From the NCBI RefSeq assembly GCF_037083825.1, contig NZ_JBAPLU010000003.1, positions 186,001 to 250,000 on the forward strand: a stretch of 64,000 nucleotides of DNA, read 5' to 3'. The DNA comes from Klenkia sesuvii. Lineage in GTDB: Bacteria; Actinomycetota; Actinomycetes; Mycobacteriales; Geodermatophilaceae. Position 1 is the stretch's first letter; every line of letters starts with the position of its first letter. Both the position numbers and the translations under genes were made by a program. Below the pieces are notes generated by a model that worked only from the letters and a program-made list of their open reading frames with translations, did not search any database and was not told the DNA's origin. Shown one piece after another: positions 40,761 through 48,995 of this stretch.

Positions 40761-41378
40761 TCAGGCCCTCGGGACGCGGCCCATCAGGTAGAACTCCTCG
40801 TTCGGCGGGACGGCGGCCCAGTGCGCCAGCCGGTTGCTCATCGCGAAGAACCCGACGATCGCCCCGACGTCCCACACGTCGTCCTCGCTGAGGCCCGCGG
40901 CCTGCAGCGCGGCGAGGTCGTCCGGGGTGACCTCCGCCGGGCTGGTGGCCAGCCGCACCGCGACCTCCAGCACGGTGCGCATGCGCTCGTCGACCGGGGC
41001 CTTGCGCCAGTCGACCGCCACCTGGTCGGCCAGGTACCGGTCCCGGGTGCGGATCCGGGCGATGGCGCCGTGGGCCACCACGCAGTACAGGCAGTCGTTG
41101 GCGGCGCTCGTGGCCACCACCACCAGCTCGCGGTCGGCGGTGGACAGGCCCGGGGTGTCCTTGTCCATGAGCGCGTCGTGGTAGGCCAGGAAGGCGCGCG
41201 CCTCGGCCGGGCGGTGGGCCAGCATCGCGAAGACGTTGGGCAAGAAGCCGGACTTCTCCTCGACGGCGTCGTACCGCTCGCGGAGGTCGGCGGGCAGCTC
41301 GGTGCGGTCGGGCACCGGGAACCGGGAGACGGGAGTGGTCGCGGGAGTGGTCGCGGGAGTGGTCGCGGGAGTGGTCAT
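40761..41378 (-). CDS. Carboxymuconolactone-decarboxylase-family (AhpD-like) protein
   Basis: A 205-residue AhpD/CMD-fold protein of the peroxidase-related type. After an N-terminal MTTPATTPATTPATTPVSRF tail come the fold helices, with the catalytic-type NDCLYCVVAHGAI (Cys-x2-Cys and His) and VGFFAMSNRLAHW. The motif suggests thiol peroxidase or disulfide chemistry, possibly with lipoyl or mycothiol partners; substrate unknown. The N-terminal tail is built from 12-bp repeats. It is 18 bases after ftsQ and 341 bases before ftsZ, a place where other actinobacteria usually have no gene. Confidence 0.85.
   Translation of the reverse strand: MTTPATTPATTPATTPVSRFPVPDRTELPADLRERYDAVEEKSGFLPNVFAMLAHRPAEARAFLAYHDALMDKDTPGLSTADRELVVVATSAANDCLYCVVAHGAIARIRTRDRYLADQVAVDWRKAPVDERMRTVLEVAVRLATSPAEVTPDDLAALQAAGLSEDDVWDVGAIVGFFAMSNRLAHWAAVPPNEEFYLMGRVPRA
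41331..41376. repeat. 12-bp coding microsatellite at the start of the CMD-family gene
   Basis: GCGGGAGTGGTC is repeated three times (41341-41376) with a partial unit before it (41331-41340). On the minus strand it encodes (TTPA)n right after the start Met. Confidence 0.88.
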
Positions 41379-41396
41379 GGCCACACCCTGCACTCC

Positions 41397-42224
41397 TCAG
41401 CGCAGCACGACCTCCTCGGGCGAGCTGACGTCGATCTGCGCGGCCGGCTCGAGGGCGCCGGCAGCCAGCTGGTCCAGGACGGCGGCCAGCACCTGCGCCT
41501 TGCGGTCGGCGTCCGCGGCGCTCCCCCACAGCACGCTCGTGCCGTCGGCCAGGGTGAGGGTGACGTCGTCGGAGCCGGTGGCCGCCACCTCGGTGACCTG
41601 GTCGCGCACCACCGAGGGCAGCGACACGATCGCCGCCAGCCCGGCCCGGGTGGCCCGGTCGTCCGGGCCCGGGTCGGCCACCGTCAGCGGCACGACCCCG
41701 GCCGGCGGGTCACCGGTGACGGTGGCGAACAGCGTCCCGCCGGCGTCGACCAGGGACCGGGTGCCCCGCTCGGCGACCACCGCGACCGGCACCCGCTCCC
41801 GCAGGGTGACCACGACCCGGTCGGGCCAGCCGCGGGTCACCTCGGCGTCGGCCACCTGCGGCAGCCGGGCCACCCGGGCGGCCGCCGCGGCGGTGTCCAC
41901 CCGGGCCAGCGGGGTGCCGACGGCCACCCCGGCCGCGTCGCGCACCTGGTTGGCCGTCAGGGTCACGGCGCCGTCGACCTGCACGGTGCGCACCGCCAGC
42001 AGCGGGCTGGCCAGCACCACCCAGACCAGCACCGTCGCCAGCACCAGCACCGAACCGCCGACGACGATGCGCCGGCGGCGGGGGTCCAGCCGCCGCCGGC
42101 GCGGGCGCAGGCGGGTGACCCCGGCCGGCCCGCCGGAGGCCGGTCCCCCGCGCCCACCGCGCCCGGGACCGCCCCGCCGGCCGCCACGGGTGCGGTCGCG
42201 GGTCGTGCTCCCGGTGCGCGGCAC
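41397..42224 (-). CDS. ftsQ: Cell division protein FtsQ
   Basis: Bitopic divisome protein that links FtsL/FtsB-like proteins and FtsI/FtsW to the septum. The 275-residue product has a very basic, Gly/Arg-rich cytoplasmic tail (1-50). One membrane helix follows (about 54-74, VVGGSVLVLATVLVWVVLAS). The POTRA domain opens LLAVRTVQVDGAVTLTANQV and the beta domain (VVVTLRERVPVAVVAERG) follows. It lies 3 bases after murC in the same operon. Sequence is weakly conserved across phyla, but position and topology settle the call. Confidence 0.93.
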   Translation of the reverse strand: MPRTGSTTRDRTRGGRRGGPGRGGRGGPASGGPAGVTRLRPRRRRLDPRRRRIVVGGSVLVLATVLVWVVLASPLLAVRTVQVDGAVTLTANQVRDAAGVAVGTPLARVDTAAAAARVARLPQVADAEVTRGWPDRVVVTLRERVPVAVVAERGTRSLVDAGGTLFATVTGDPPAGVVPLTVADPGPDDRATRAGLAAIVSLPSVVRDQVTEVAATGSDDVTLTLADGTSVLWGSAADADRKAQVLAAVLDQLAAGALEPAAQIDVSSPEEVVLR

Positions 42225-42227
42225 GGG

Positions 42228-43664
42228 TCAGCCCGCCCCGTCGGTGCGCTCGGTGAGGGCGGTGAGGATCTCCGGGCCCACCATGACGACGTCCCCGGCA
42301 CCCATGGTCATCAGCAGGTCCCCCGGGCGGGCGCGGGCGGCCATCGCACCGGCCGCCGCCGACCACGAGGGCTCGAAGTGCACCGCGCCGGCCGGCAGCG
42401 GGACGGCGTCGGCGACCAGGGCGCCGGTCACGCCGGGCACCGGGTCCTCGCGGGCGCCGTAGACGTCCATCACCACGACCTCGTCGGCCAGGCCCAGCGC
42501 TTCGCCGAAGCCGGCGGCGAACTCCCGGGTGCGGCTGTAGAGGTGCGGCTGGAACAGCACCACCAGCCGGCCCTCCCCCGCCACCGCGCGGGCGGCGCGC
42601 AGCTGCGCGGCGACCTCGGTGGGGTGGTGGGCGTAGTCGTCGTACACCCGCACCCCGTCGGCGGTGCCCTTCAGCTCGAACCTGCGGTGCACCCCGCCGA
42701 ACCGGGCCAGGCCGGCCAGCAGCCCCGCGGCGGGGAACCCCAGCTCGAGACCGGCCAGCAGGGCGGCCGCGCTGTTGAGGGCCATGTGCTCACCGGGCAG
42801 CCGGAGCGTCACCCGGCCGAGCTCCGCACCCCGGTGAACCGCCGTCCAGCTGGTGCCCTCGGCCCCCACGACCAGGTCGCGCACCTGCAGGTCGACGTCC
42901 CCACCCGTGCCGTAGGTGAGCACCCGGGCCCCGCCGGTGGCCACCTCCCGCAACCGGGCCGAGCCCGGGTCGTCGGCGCAGAGCACGACGAACCCGGCCG
43001 GGTCGACCGTGGTGAGGAAGCGGTCGAAGGCGGCCTCGACGGCGGCCAGGTCGCCGTAGTTGTCCAGGTGGTCGGCCTCGACGTTGGTGACGATGCCGGC
43101 GAAGGGCGCCAGGAGCAGGAACGAGCGGTCGCTCTCGTCGGCCTCGGCCACGAAGACGTCGCCGCTGCCGGCGTGGGCGTTGGAGCCGCTCTCGTTGAGG
43201 TCGCCGCCGATGGCGAAGGAGGGGTCGGCGCCGCAGGCCTGCACGGCGACCGTGAGCATCGAGGTGGTGGAGGTCTTGCCGTGCGTGCCGGCGACCGCCA
43301 CGCTGCGCCGCCCGGCCATGACCGCGGCCAGCGCGACCGCCCGGGGCAGCACCCGCAGCCCGCGCTCGCGGGCGGCGACCAGCTCGGGGTTGTCGGGCCG
43401 GATGGCGGTGGAGACCACGACGGTGGCCGCGTCGCCCAGGTGGGCGGCGTCGTGGCCGACCTCGGTGCGGGCGCCCAGGGCCTGCAGGGCGAGCAGGGTG
43501 GGGGTGCTGCGGCGATCGCTGCCGGAGACGGCGACCCCGCGGGCCAGCAGGATGCGGGCGATGCCGCTCATGCCCGCACCGCCGATGCCGACGAAGTGCA
43601 CGGCGCCGAGCTCGTCGAGGGCCGGCACCGGGTCGCGCCACGCGGCGACGTCGGCGGCGCTCAT
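42228..43664 (-). CDS. murC: UDP-N-acetylmuramate-L-alanine ligase MurC
   Basis: ATP-dependent cytoplasmic ligase that adds L-Ala to UDP-MurNAc, first peptide step of lipid II synthesis. The 478-residue product has the Rossmann start VHFVGIGGAGMSGIARIL, the ATP loop VAVAGTHGKTSTTSML, the central NVEADHLDNYGD and EADESDRSFL, and the C-terminal domain VYDDYAHHPTEVAA. The ATG at 43664 overlaps the murG stop (ATGA), so it is coupled to murG. ftsQ follows after 3 bases. Confidence 0.97.
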   Translation of the reverse strand: MSAADVAAWRDPVPALDELGAVHFVGIGGAGMSGIARILLARGVAVSGSDRRSTPTLLALQALGARTEVGHDAAHLGDAATVVVSTAIRPDNPELVAARERGLRVLPRAVALAAVMAGRRSVAVAGTHGKTSTTSMLTVAVQACGADPSFAIGGDLNESGSNAHAGSGDVFVAEADESDRSFLLLAPFAGIVTNVEADHLDNYGDLAAVEAAFDRFLTTVDPAGFVVLCADDPGSARLREVATGGARVLTYGTGGDVDLQVRDLVVGAEGTSWTAVHRGAELGRVTLRLPGEHMALNSAAALLAGLELGFPAAGLLAGLARFGGVHRRFELKGTADGVRVYDDYAHHPTEVAAQLRAARAVAGEGRLVVLFQPHLYSRTREFAAGFGEALGLADEVVVMDVYGAREDPVPGVTGALVADAVPLPAGAVHFEPSWSAAAGAMAARARPGDLLMTMGAGDVVMVGPEILTALTERTDGAG

Positions 43665-44791
43665 GCCCGCACCACCGAGAGGGTCAGGTCGGCCAGCCGT
43701 TCGTCGGCGTCGGGGACGCCGGCCGCGGCCGCGTGCCGGGCGAGGTCGGCCAGGCGGGTGGGGTCGGTGAGCACGGGCACCAGCGTGGACCCGATCCAGG
43801 ACGGCGACAGCTCGGCGTCCTCGACCAGCAGCCCTCCCCCCGCCTCCACCACGGGCAGGGCGTTGCGCCGCTGCTCGCCGTTGCCGATGGGCAGCGGCAC
43901 GAAGGCACCGGACAGCCCGACGGCGGACAGCTCGGCGACGCTCACCGCGCCCGACCGGCACAGCGCGAGGTCGGCCGCGGCGTAGGCGAGGTCCATGCGC
44001 TCGAGGTAGTCCACGACCACGTAGGGGGGTTCCCCCGCCGGGACGGCCACCTCGGTGTTCTTGGGCCCGCGGGCGTGCAGCACCTGCACCCCCGCCGACC
44101 GCAGCACCTCGGCCGCCCCGGTGGCCGCGGCGTTCAGCGACCGCGCCCCCTGCGACCCCCCGAAGACCAGCAGGGTGGGCCGGTCGGCGTCCAGGCCGAA
44201 GTGTGCGCGGGCCTCGGCGCGCAGCCCGGTCCGGTCCAGCCCGGTGATGGCGGGCCGCAGCGGCATGCCCACGTGCTGGGCGCCCCGCAGCGGCGTGCCG
44301 GGGGCGGTCACCGCGACGGCGGCGGCCAGCCGGGCACCGACCCGGTTGGCCAGGCCCGGCAGCGGGTTCTGCTCGTGCACCACGACCGGGACGCCGGACC
44401 GGCGCGCGGCCAGGTAGGCCGGCAGCGCGACGTAGCCGCCGAACCCGACGACCACGTCGGCCTGCAGCTCGGTGAGCAGCGCCCGGGTGTCGGCCACCGC
44501 CCGGCGCACCCGGCCGGGCACCCGCAGCAGGTCGACGGTGGGCCTGCGGGGCAGCGGGACCGGCGGGATCAGCCGCAGCTCGTGGCCGCGGGCGGGCACG
44601 AGCCGGGTCTCCAGACCGCGGGAGGTGCCCAGGCAGGTCACCCGCGGCGTGCCCCCGGGGGCGTCGGTGCGCCGGACGAGGGCGTCGGCGAGGGCCAGCA
44701 TGGGCTCGATGTGGCCGCCGGTGCCCCCGCCGGCCAGCACGACGCTGACCGGCCGGGTGCGGGCGGGGGGACGGGGTGGCGCGGAGGTCAC
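43661..44791 (-). CDS. murG: Lipid II synthase MurG
   Basis: GT28 enzyme that adds GlcNAc to lipid I to make lipid II on the inner face of the membrane. The 376-residue protein has the N-terminal loop VVLAGGGTGGHIEPMLALAD, GFGGYVALPAYLAARRSGVP and HEQNPLPGLANR, and the donor-site motif LVFGGSQGARSLN. ALCRSGAVSVAELSAVGL sits in the C-terminal half. GTG at 44791 gives a short polar leader; SD signal is weak there. It follows ftsW by 25 bases and overlaps murC. Confidence 0.97.
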   Translation of the reverse strand: MTSAPPRPPARTRPVSVVLAGGGTGGHIEPMLALADALVRRTDAPGGTPRVTCLGTSRGLETRLVPARGHELRLIPPVPLPRRPTVDLLRVPGRVRRAVADTRALLTELQADVVVGFGGYVALPAYLAARRSGVPVVVHEQNPLPGLANRVGARLAAAVAVTAPGTPLRGAQHVGMPLRPAITGLDRTGLRAEARAHFGLDADRPTLLVFGGSQGARSLNAAATGAAEVLRSAGVQVLHARGPKNTEVAVPAGEPPYVVVDYLERMDLAYAAADLALCRSGAVSVAELSAVGLSGAFVPLPIGNGEQRRNALPVVEAGGGLLVEDAELSPSWIGSTLVPVLTDPTRLADLARHAAAAGVPDADERLADLTLSVVRA

Positions 44792-44816
44792 GGGCTCAGT
44801 CTCACAGGGTCGGTGC

Positions 44817-46496
44817 TCAGCGGGGTCGGCGCGGCCGGTCCCGGGGTGTGCGCGGGGCGTCCCGACCCCGGTCGACGGCGGTGCCGCGGGAGCTGTCACG
44901 GGCGGTGCCGCGGACGGTGTCACGGGCGGTGTCACGGGCGGTGTCACGGGCGGGGTCGGGGCGGGGTGCGCGGCGACGTCCGGCGCCGGCACCCACCGGC
45001 TGGCGGACCGGGCCGGGCTCGCGGCGGGAGGGCCGGCCGGTGCCGGCGGCGTCCCCGGCGACGTCCCCGGCGGCTCGTCGCAGCGGTGGGTCGTGCCGGC
45101 GGACCCGGGCCACCGTGCGACCGGCCGGGCGCCGGGCCGGACCGGCCTCGTCGGGCGCAGCCCGGCGGCCCAGCGTGGGCAGGGGCGCGATCGCCTGCGG
45201 GGGGACGGGCACCAGCCAGCGGCCGATGCGGCCCAGCCGACCGGCGGGGTGCGCCTGGCGGTGCGCGCGCAGGTGCTCGATGGCGTCGGGCTCGGTGCGG
45301 GCGAACCGGACCAGCAGGCCGACGATGAACAGCGTGAGCACCAGGGAGGTGCCACCGGCCGAGATCAGCGGCAGCGTGACCCCGGTGACCGGGAGCAGCC
45401 CCACGACGTAGCCCATGTTGATGAACGCCTGCCCGATGAGCCACACGGTGATGGCGGTGCTGGCCAGCTGCACGAAGCGGTCGGTGGCCCGGCGGGCGAT
45501 GCGGAAGCCGGCGTAGGCGAGCACCCCGTAGAGGGTGACCACCACCAGGCAGCCCAGGAAGCCCAGCTCCTCGCCGATGATGGCGAAGATGTAGTCGCTC
45601 TCGGCGTGCGGGAGCAGGTTCCACTTCATGCGGCTGTTGCCCAGCCCGACCCCCCAGAACCCGCCGGTGGCCAGCGCGTAGAAGCCCTTGATGGCCTGGA
45701 AGCCACCGTTCTCCGGGTCGGCGAACGGGTCGAGGAAGGAGAACAGCCGGGCGGCCCGGTAGCTCGCGCTGAGGGCGGTGACCAGGACGCCGACGGCGGC
45801 CAGGGCGCCCAGCCCGGCGATCCACCGTCCGGGCAGTCCCCCGGCCCACAGCAACCCGGCCACCACCAGACCCAGGCCCACGGAGGCGCCCATGTCGGGT
45901 TCGGCCAGCAGCAGGGCGGCCAGCAGCAGGAAGACCGGCACCACCGGGACGAGCAGGGACGTCGTGCTCAACCACCGCTCGCGCAGCGCGATGACGTGCG
46001 CGCCCCACAGCGCGAGCACCAGCTTGGCCAGCTCGGAGGGCTGGAAGTCGGCGAAGCCCAGGCTGATCCACTGCCGGGCGCCGTTGAGCTCCTTGCCGAT
46101 GCCCGGCACGAGCACCGCCAGCAGCAGCACGACCGAGACCAGCAGCCCGATGCCCGAGTAGCGGCGCAGGTGGCCGATGGGCAGTCGCAGGCCGACCAGC
46201 AGCGCGACCAGCCCGAGGGCGGCGAACACCAGCTGGCGCACCCCGGGCAGCCACGCGGGCTCGCCGTCGAGGGCGGCCTGGACGCTGGAGGCGGAGAACA
46301 CCATGACCAGACCGATGGCCAGCAGCAGACCGGCCGAGCCCAGCAGCAGGTGGGCGCTGGTCAGCGGTCCGTCGAGCCAGGCGGGGGCGCGGAACAGGGG
46401 CGCCCGCGCGGCGGTGCGGCCGCGGCCCGCGGCGCGGGCCGAGGTCGCCCTCGCGGTGGTGCGGGGAGGGCGGTGGGTGTCCGTGGTGGCAGCCAT
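44817..46496 (-). CDS. ftsW: Septal peptidoglycan polymerase FtsW
   Basis: SEDS-family glycosyltransferase that polymerises lipid II at the septum with FtsI. The 559-residue product has a basic N-terminus and ten helices. GARQWISLGFADFQPSELAK, ALLLAEPDMGASVGLGLVV, the LPHAESDYIFAIIGEELGFLG stretch and PLISAGGTSLVLTL mark the SEDS core. The C-terminus (about 430-559) is an Arg-rich cytoplasmic tail with ARDT repeats encoded by a 12-bp microsatellite, longer than is usual. Start ATG at 46496; murD ends 13 bases upstream. Confidence 0.96.
   Translation of the reverse strand: MAATTDTHRPPRTTARATSARAAGRGRTAARAPLFRAPAWLDGPLTSAHLLLGSAGLLLAIGLVMVFSASSVQAALDGEPAWLPGVRQLVFAALGLVALLVGLRLPIGHLRRYSGIGLLVSVVLLLAVLVPGIGKELNGARQWISLGFADFQPSELAKLVLALWGAHVIALRERWLSTTSLLVPVVPVFLLLAALLLAEPDMGASVGLGLVVAGLLWAGGLPGRWIAGLGALAAVGVLVTALSASYRAARLFSFLDPFADPENGGFQAIKGFYALATGGFWGVGLGNSRMKWNLLPHAESDYIFAIIGEELGFLGCLVVVTLYGVLAYAGFRIARRATDRFVQLASTAITVWLIGQAFINMGYVVGLLPVTGVTLPLISAGGTSLVLTLFIVGLLVRFARTEPDAIEHLRAHRQAHPAGRLGRIGRWLVPVPPQAIAPLPTLGRRAAPDEAGPARRPAGRTVARVRRHDPPLRRAAGDVAGDAAGTGRPSRREPGPVRQPVGAGAGRRRAPRPDPARDTARDTARDTVRGTARDSSRGTAVDRGRDAPRTPRDRPRRPR
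44880..44951. repeat. 12-bp coding microsatellite in the ftsW tail (six units)
   Basis: GGTGTCACGGGC is perfect at 44916-44927, 44928-44939 and 44940-44951, with three degenerate units before it (44880-44915). On the minus strand it encodes ARDT-like tetrapeptides in the cytoplasmic tail of FtsW. Confidence 0.88.
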
Positions 46497-46509
46497 GCCG
46501 GGGCCCCCG

Positions 46510-47922
46510 TCAGGGCAGGGCGCGGACCGCGTCGGCGAAGGCGCGGCCCCGGTGCGCGTAGTCGGTGAAGACGTCCATCGACGCAGCGGCCGGCGCGAGC
46601 AGCACGGTGTCACCGGGGTGGGCGAGGGAGGCAGCAGCGCGCACCACCTCGCCCATCACCGCCTCCGCCGTCCCGTCCGTCACACCAGCCACACCGACAT
46701 CGTCGCCGCTGGGGACGACGATCCGTGGGACCGCGGGCGCGTGTCGCGCCAGGGACTGCTCGAGCACCGCCCGGTCGCGGCCCAGCAGCACCACCCCGAC
46801 CAGCCGGGGGGCGATCGCGGCGACCAGCGGGTCGACGTCGGCGCCCTTGAGCAGACCGCCGGCGACCCACACCACCCGGGGGTGGGCGGTGAGGGAGGCC
46901 AGGGCGGCGTGGGGGTTCGTGGCCTTCGAGTCGTCGACCCAGGCCACGTCCCGCACGGTGGCCACCAGCACGCTGCGGTGCGCCCCGCCGCGGAAGCCGG
47001 CCAGGCCGGTGCCGACGTCGGCGGCGGACACCCCGGCGGCGCGGGCCAGCGCCGCCGCGGCCAGCGCGTTGGCGACGTTGTGCGGCCCGCGGACCTGGAG
47101 GTCGGCGACGGGGAGCAGCTCGGCGGACTCGGCGAAGGCGCGGTCGACCAGCACCCCGGCGCGCACCCCGAGCTGGCCGGGGGCGGGCTCGTCGAGGGTG
47201 ACGGTCACCGGGCGCGCGTGGCCGTCGACCAGGGACGACGCGACCGGGTCACCGGCGTCGGCGACCGCGACCGGGGCGTGCTGCAGGATCCGGGCCTTGG
47301 CGTCCCGGTAGGCGGTGGCGCTGCCGTGCCAGTCGACGTGGTCGTCGGCGACGTTGAGCACCGCGGCGGCGGCCGGGGCGATCGAGCTGGACCAGTGCAG
47401 CTGGAACGAGCTCAGCTCGACCGCGACGGCGTCGAAGGCCGGGGCTCCCTGGTCGTCCACCGCCGTGACCACCTCGACCAGCGGGCGCCCCACGTTCCCG
47501 GCCGCGACCGCCCGGCGCCCCCCGGCCAGCAGCAGCGCCTCCAGCATGGTGACCGTGGTGGTCTTGCCGTTGGTCCCGGTCACGGCGTACCAGGGCGCGG
47601 GCTGCCCGTCGGCCAGGGGCAGCCGCAGCCGCCACGCCAGCTCGGGCTCCCCCACCACCTCCACGCCCGCGGCCGCCGCGGACACCAGCAGCGGGGAGTC
47701 CGGTCGCCACCCGGGTGAGGTGACCACCAGGTCGACGTCGTCCGGGCAGTCGGTCACCGCGCCGAGCCAGACCGCACCGGCGGCCTCCAGCTCGGCTCGC
47801 GCGGCGGGGCTGCCCGCGTCGGCGAGCAGCACGGTGTCCCCGCGGGCCAGCAGCACCCGGGCGGCCGCAGCCCCGGAGACGCCGAGGCCGCAGACGAGGA
47901 CCCGCCCCAGGGGCCCGGTCAC
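46510..47922 (-). CDS. murD: UDP-N-acetylmuramoylalanine-D-glutamate ligase MurD
   Basis: ATP-dependent ligase adding D-Glu to UDP-MurNAc-L-Ala in the cytoplasm. The product has 470 residues. VLVCGLGVSGAAAARVLLAR is the N-terminal UDP-binding site, YAVTGTNGKTTTVTMLEALL the ATP loop, and VAVELSSFQLHW and NVADDHVDWHG follow. VAWVDDSKATNPHA and the C-terminal LAPAAASMDVFTDYAHRG complete the fold. GTG at 47922 overlaps the mraY stop (GTGA). ftsW follows by 13 bases. Confidence 0.97.
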   Translation of the reverse strand: MTGPLGRVLVCGLGVSGAAAARVLLARGDTVLLADAGSPAARAELEAAGAVWLGAVTDCPDDVDLVVTSPGWRPDSPLLVSAAAAGVEVVGEPELAWRLRLPLADGQPAPWYAVTGTNGKTTTVTMLEALLLAGGRRAVAAGNVGRPLVEVVTAVDDQGAPAFDAVAVELSSFQLHWSSSIAPAAAAVLNVADDHVDWHGSATAYRDAKARILQHAPVAVADAGDPVASSLVDGHARPVTVTLDEPAPGQLGVRAGVLVDRAFAESAELLPVADLQVRGPHNVANALAAAALARAAGVSAADVGTGLAGFRGGAHRSVLVATVRDVAWVDDSKATNPHAALASLTAHPRVVWVAGGLLKGADVDPLVAAIAPRLVGVVLLGRDRAVLEQSLARHAPAVPRIVVPSGDDVGVAGVTDGTAEAVMGEVVRAAASLAHPGDTVLLAPAAASMDVFTDYAHRGRAFADAVRALP

Positions 47923-48995
47923 AGGCCGGTGAGGCTGAGCCAGTCGGCGTAGAAGGCGCCGATGCCGAACGCGACCGCCATGCCGGTGACCAGCCAGAAC
48001 CGCACGATGACGGTGTTCTCGGCCCAGCCGGCCAGCTCGAAGTGGTGGTGCAGCGGAGCCATGCGGAACACCCGCCGCCGGGTGGCCTTGAAGAAGGCGA
48101 TCTGGATGGCCACCGACAGGGTGACGGCGACGAACAGCCCACCCAGGACCACCAGCAGCAGCTCGGTGCGGGTGACCACGGCCAGGCCCGCCATGAGCCC
48201 GCCGAGGGCCAGCGACCCGGTGTCGCCCATGAAGATGCGGGCCGGCGAGGTGTTCCACCACAGGAAGCCCAGGCAGGCACCCATGGCCGCCGCGGCGACC
48301 AGCGTGACGTCGAGCGGGTCGCGCACGGTGTAGCAGCCGTCGACCAGCGCGGCACCGCAGTCGTGGCCGAACTGCCAGAACGAGATGACCACGTAGGCGC
48401 CGAACACCATCGCCGAGCAGCCCGCGGCCAGCCCGTCGAGGCCGTCGGTGAGGTTGACCGCGTTGGAGAACCCGGAGATGAACAGGAGCGCGAAGACCAG
48501 GAACAGGACGACGGGCAGCGTCAGCGGCGCGATGTCGCGCACGAAGGAGATGGCGGTGGAGGCCACCGGGTCGCGGCCGCCGAACTCGACGAGGGAGAGC
48601 ACGGCGAAGCCCAGCCCCACCACGGTCTGGCCGACCAGCTTGGCCGTCTTGTTCAGCCCCAGGCTCCGGCGGTGCCGGATCTTGAGGTAGTCGTCGAGGA
48701 AGCCCACCACGCCGAGGCCGACCAGCAGGAACAGCAGCAGCAGCCCGGTGCTGGTGACGCCCCGCCCGGGTTGGCCGACGAGGAAGAGGTGGGCCACGAC
48801 GTAGCCGACGACCGTGGCCAGCACGATGACCGTGCCGCCCATGGTGGGCGTGCCCTTCTTGGACAGGTGGCTCTCGGGGCCGTCGTCGCGGATCTCCTGG
48901 CCGAAGCCCTGCCGGCGGAAGGTCTTGATGGCCACCGGGGTCATCAGGATCGACACGACGAGGCCGCACGCGGCGGCGATGAGGACCGACTTCAC
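47919..48995 (-). CDS. mraY: Phospho-N-acetylmuramoyl-pentapeptide transferase MraY
   Basis: Integral membrane enzyme that makes lipid I from UDP-MurNAc-pentapeptide and undecaprenyl phosphate. The 358-residue protein has about ten helices. FLDDYLKIRHRRSLGLN gives the conserved Asp pair and FSNAVNLTDGLDGLAAGC the second Asp motif. MGDTGSLALGG and the HHHFELAGWAE loop complete the active site. ATG at 48995 overlaps the murF stop (ATGA), and its stop overlaps murD. Confidence 0.98.
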   Translation of the reverse strand: MKSVLIAAACGLVVSILMTPVAIKTFRRQGFGQEIRDDGPESHLSKKGTPTMGGTVIVLATVVGYVVAHLFLVGQPGRGVTSTGLLLLFLLVGLGVVGFLDDYLKIRHRRSLGLNKTAKLVGQTVVGLGFAVLSLVEFGGRDPVASTAISFVRDIAPLTLPVVLFLVFALLFISGFSNAVNLTDGLDGLAAGCSAMVFGAYVVISFWQFGHDCGAALVDGCYTVRDPLDVTLVAAAAMGACLGFLWWNTSPARIFMGDTGSLALGGLMAGLAVVTRTELLLVVLGGLFVAVTLSVAIQIAFFKATRRRVFRMAPLHHHFELAGWAENTVIVRFWLVTGMAVAFGIGAFYADWLSLTGL

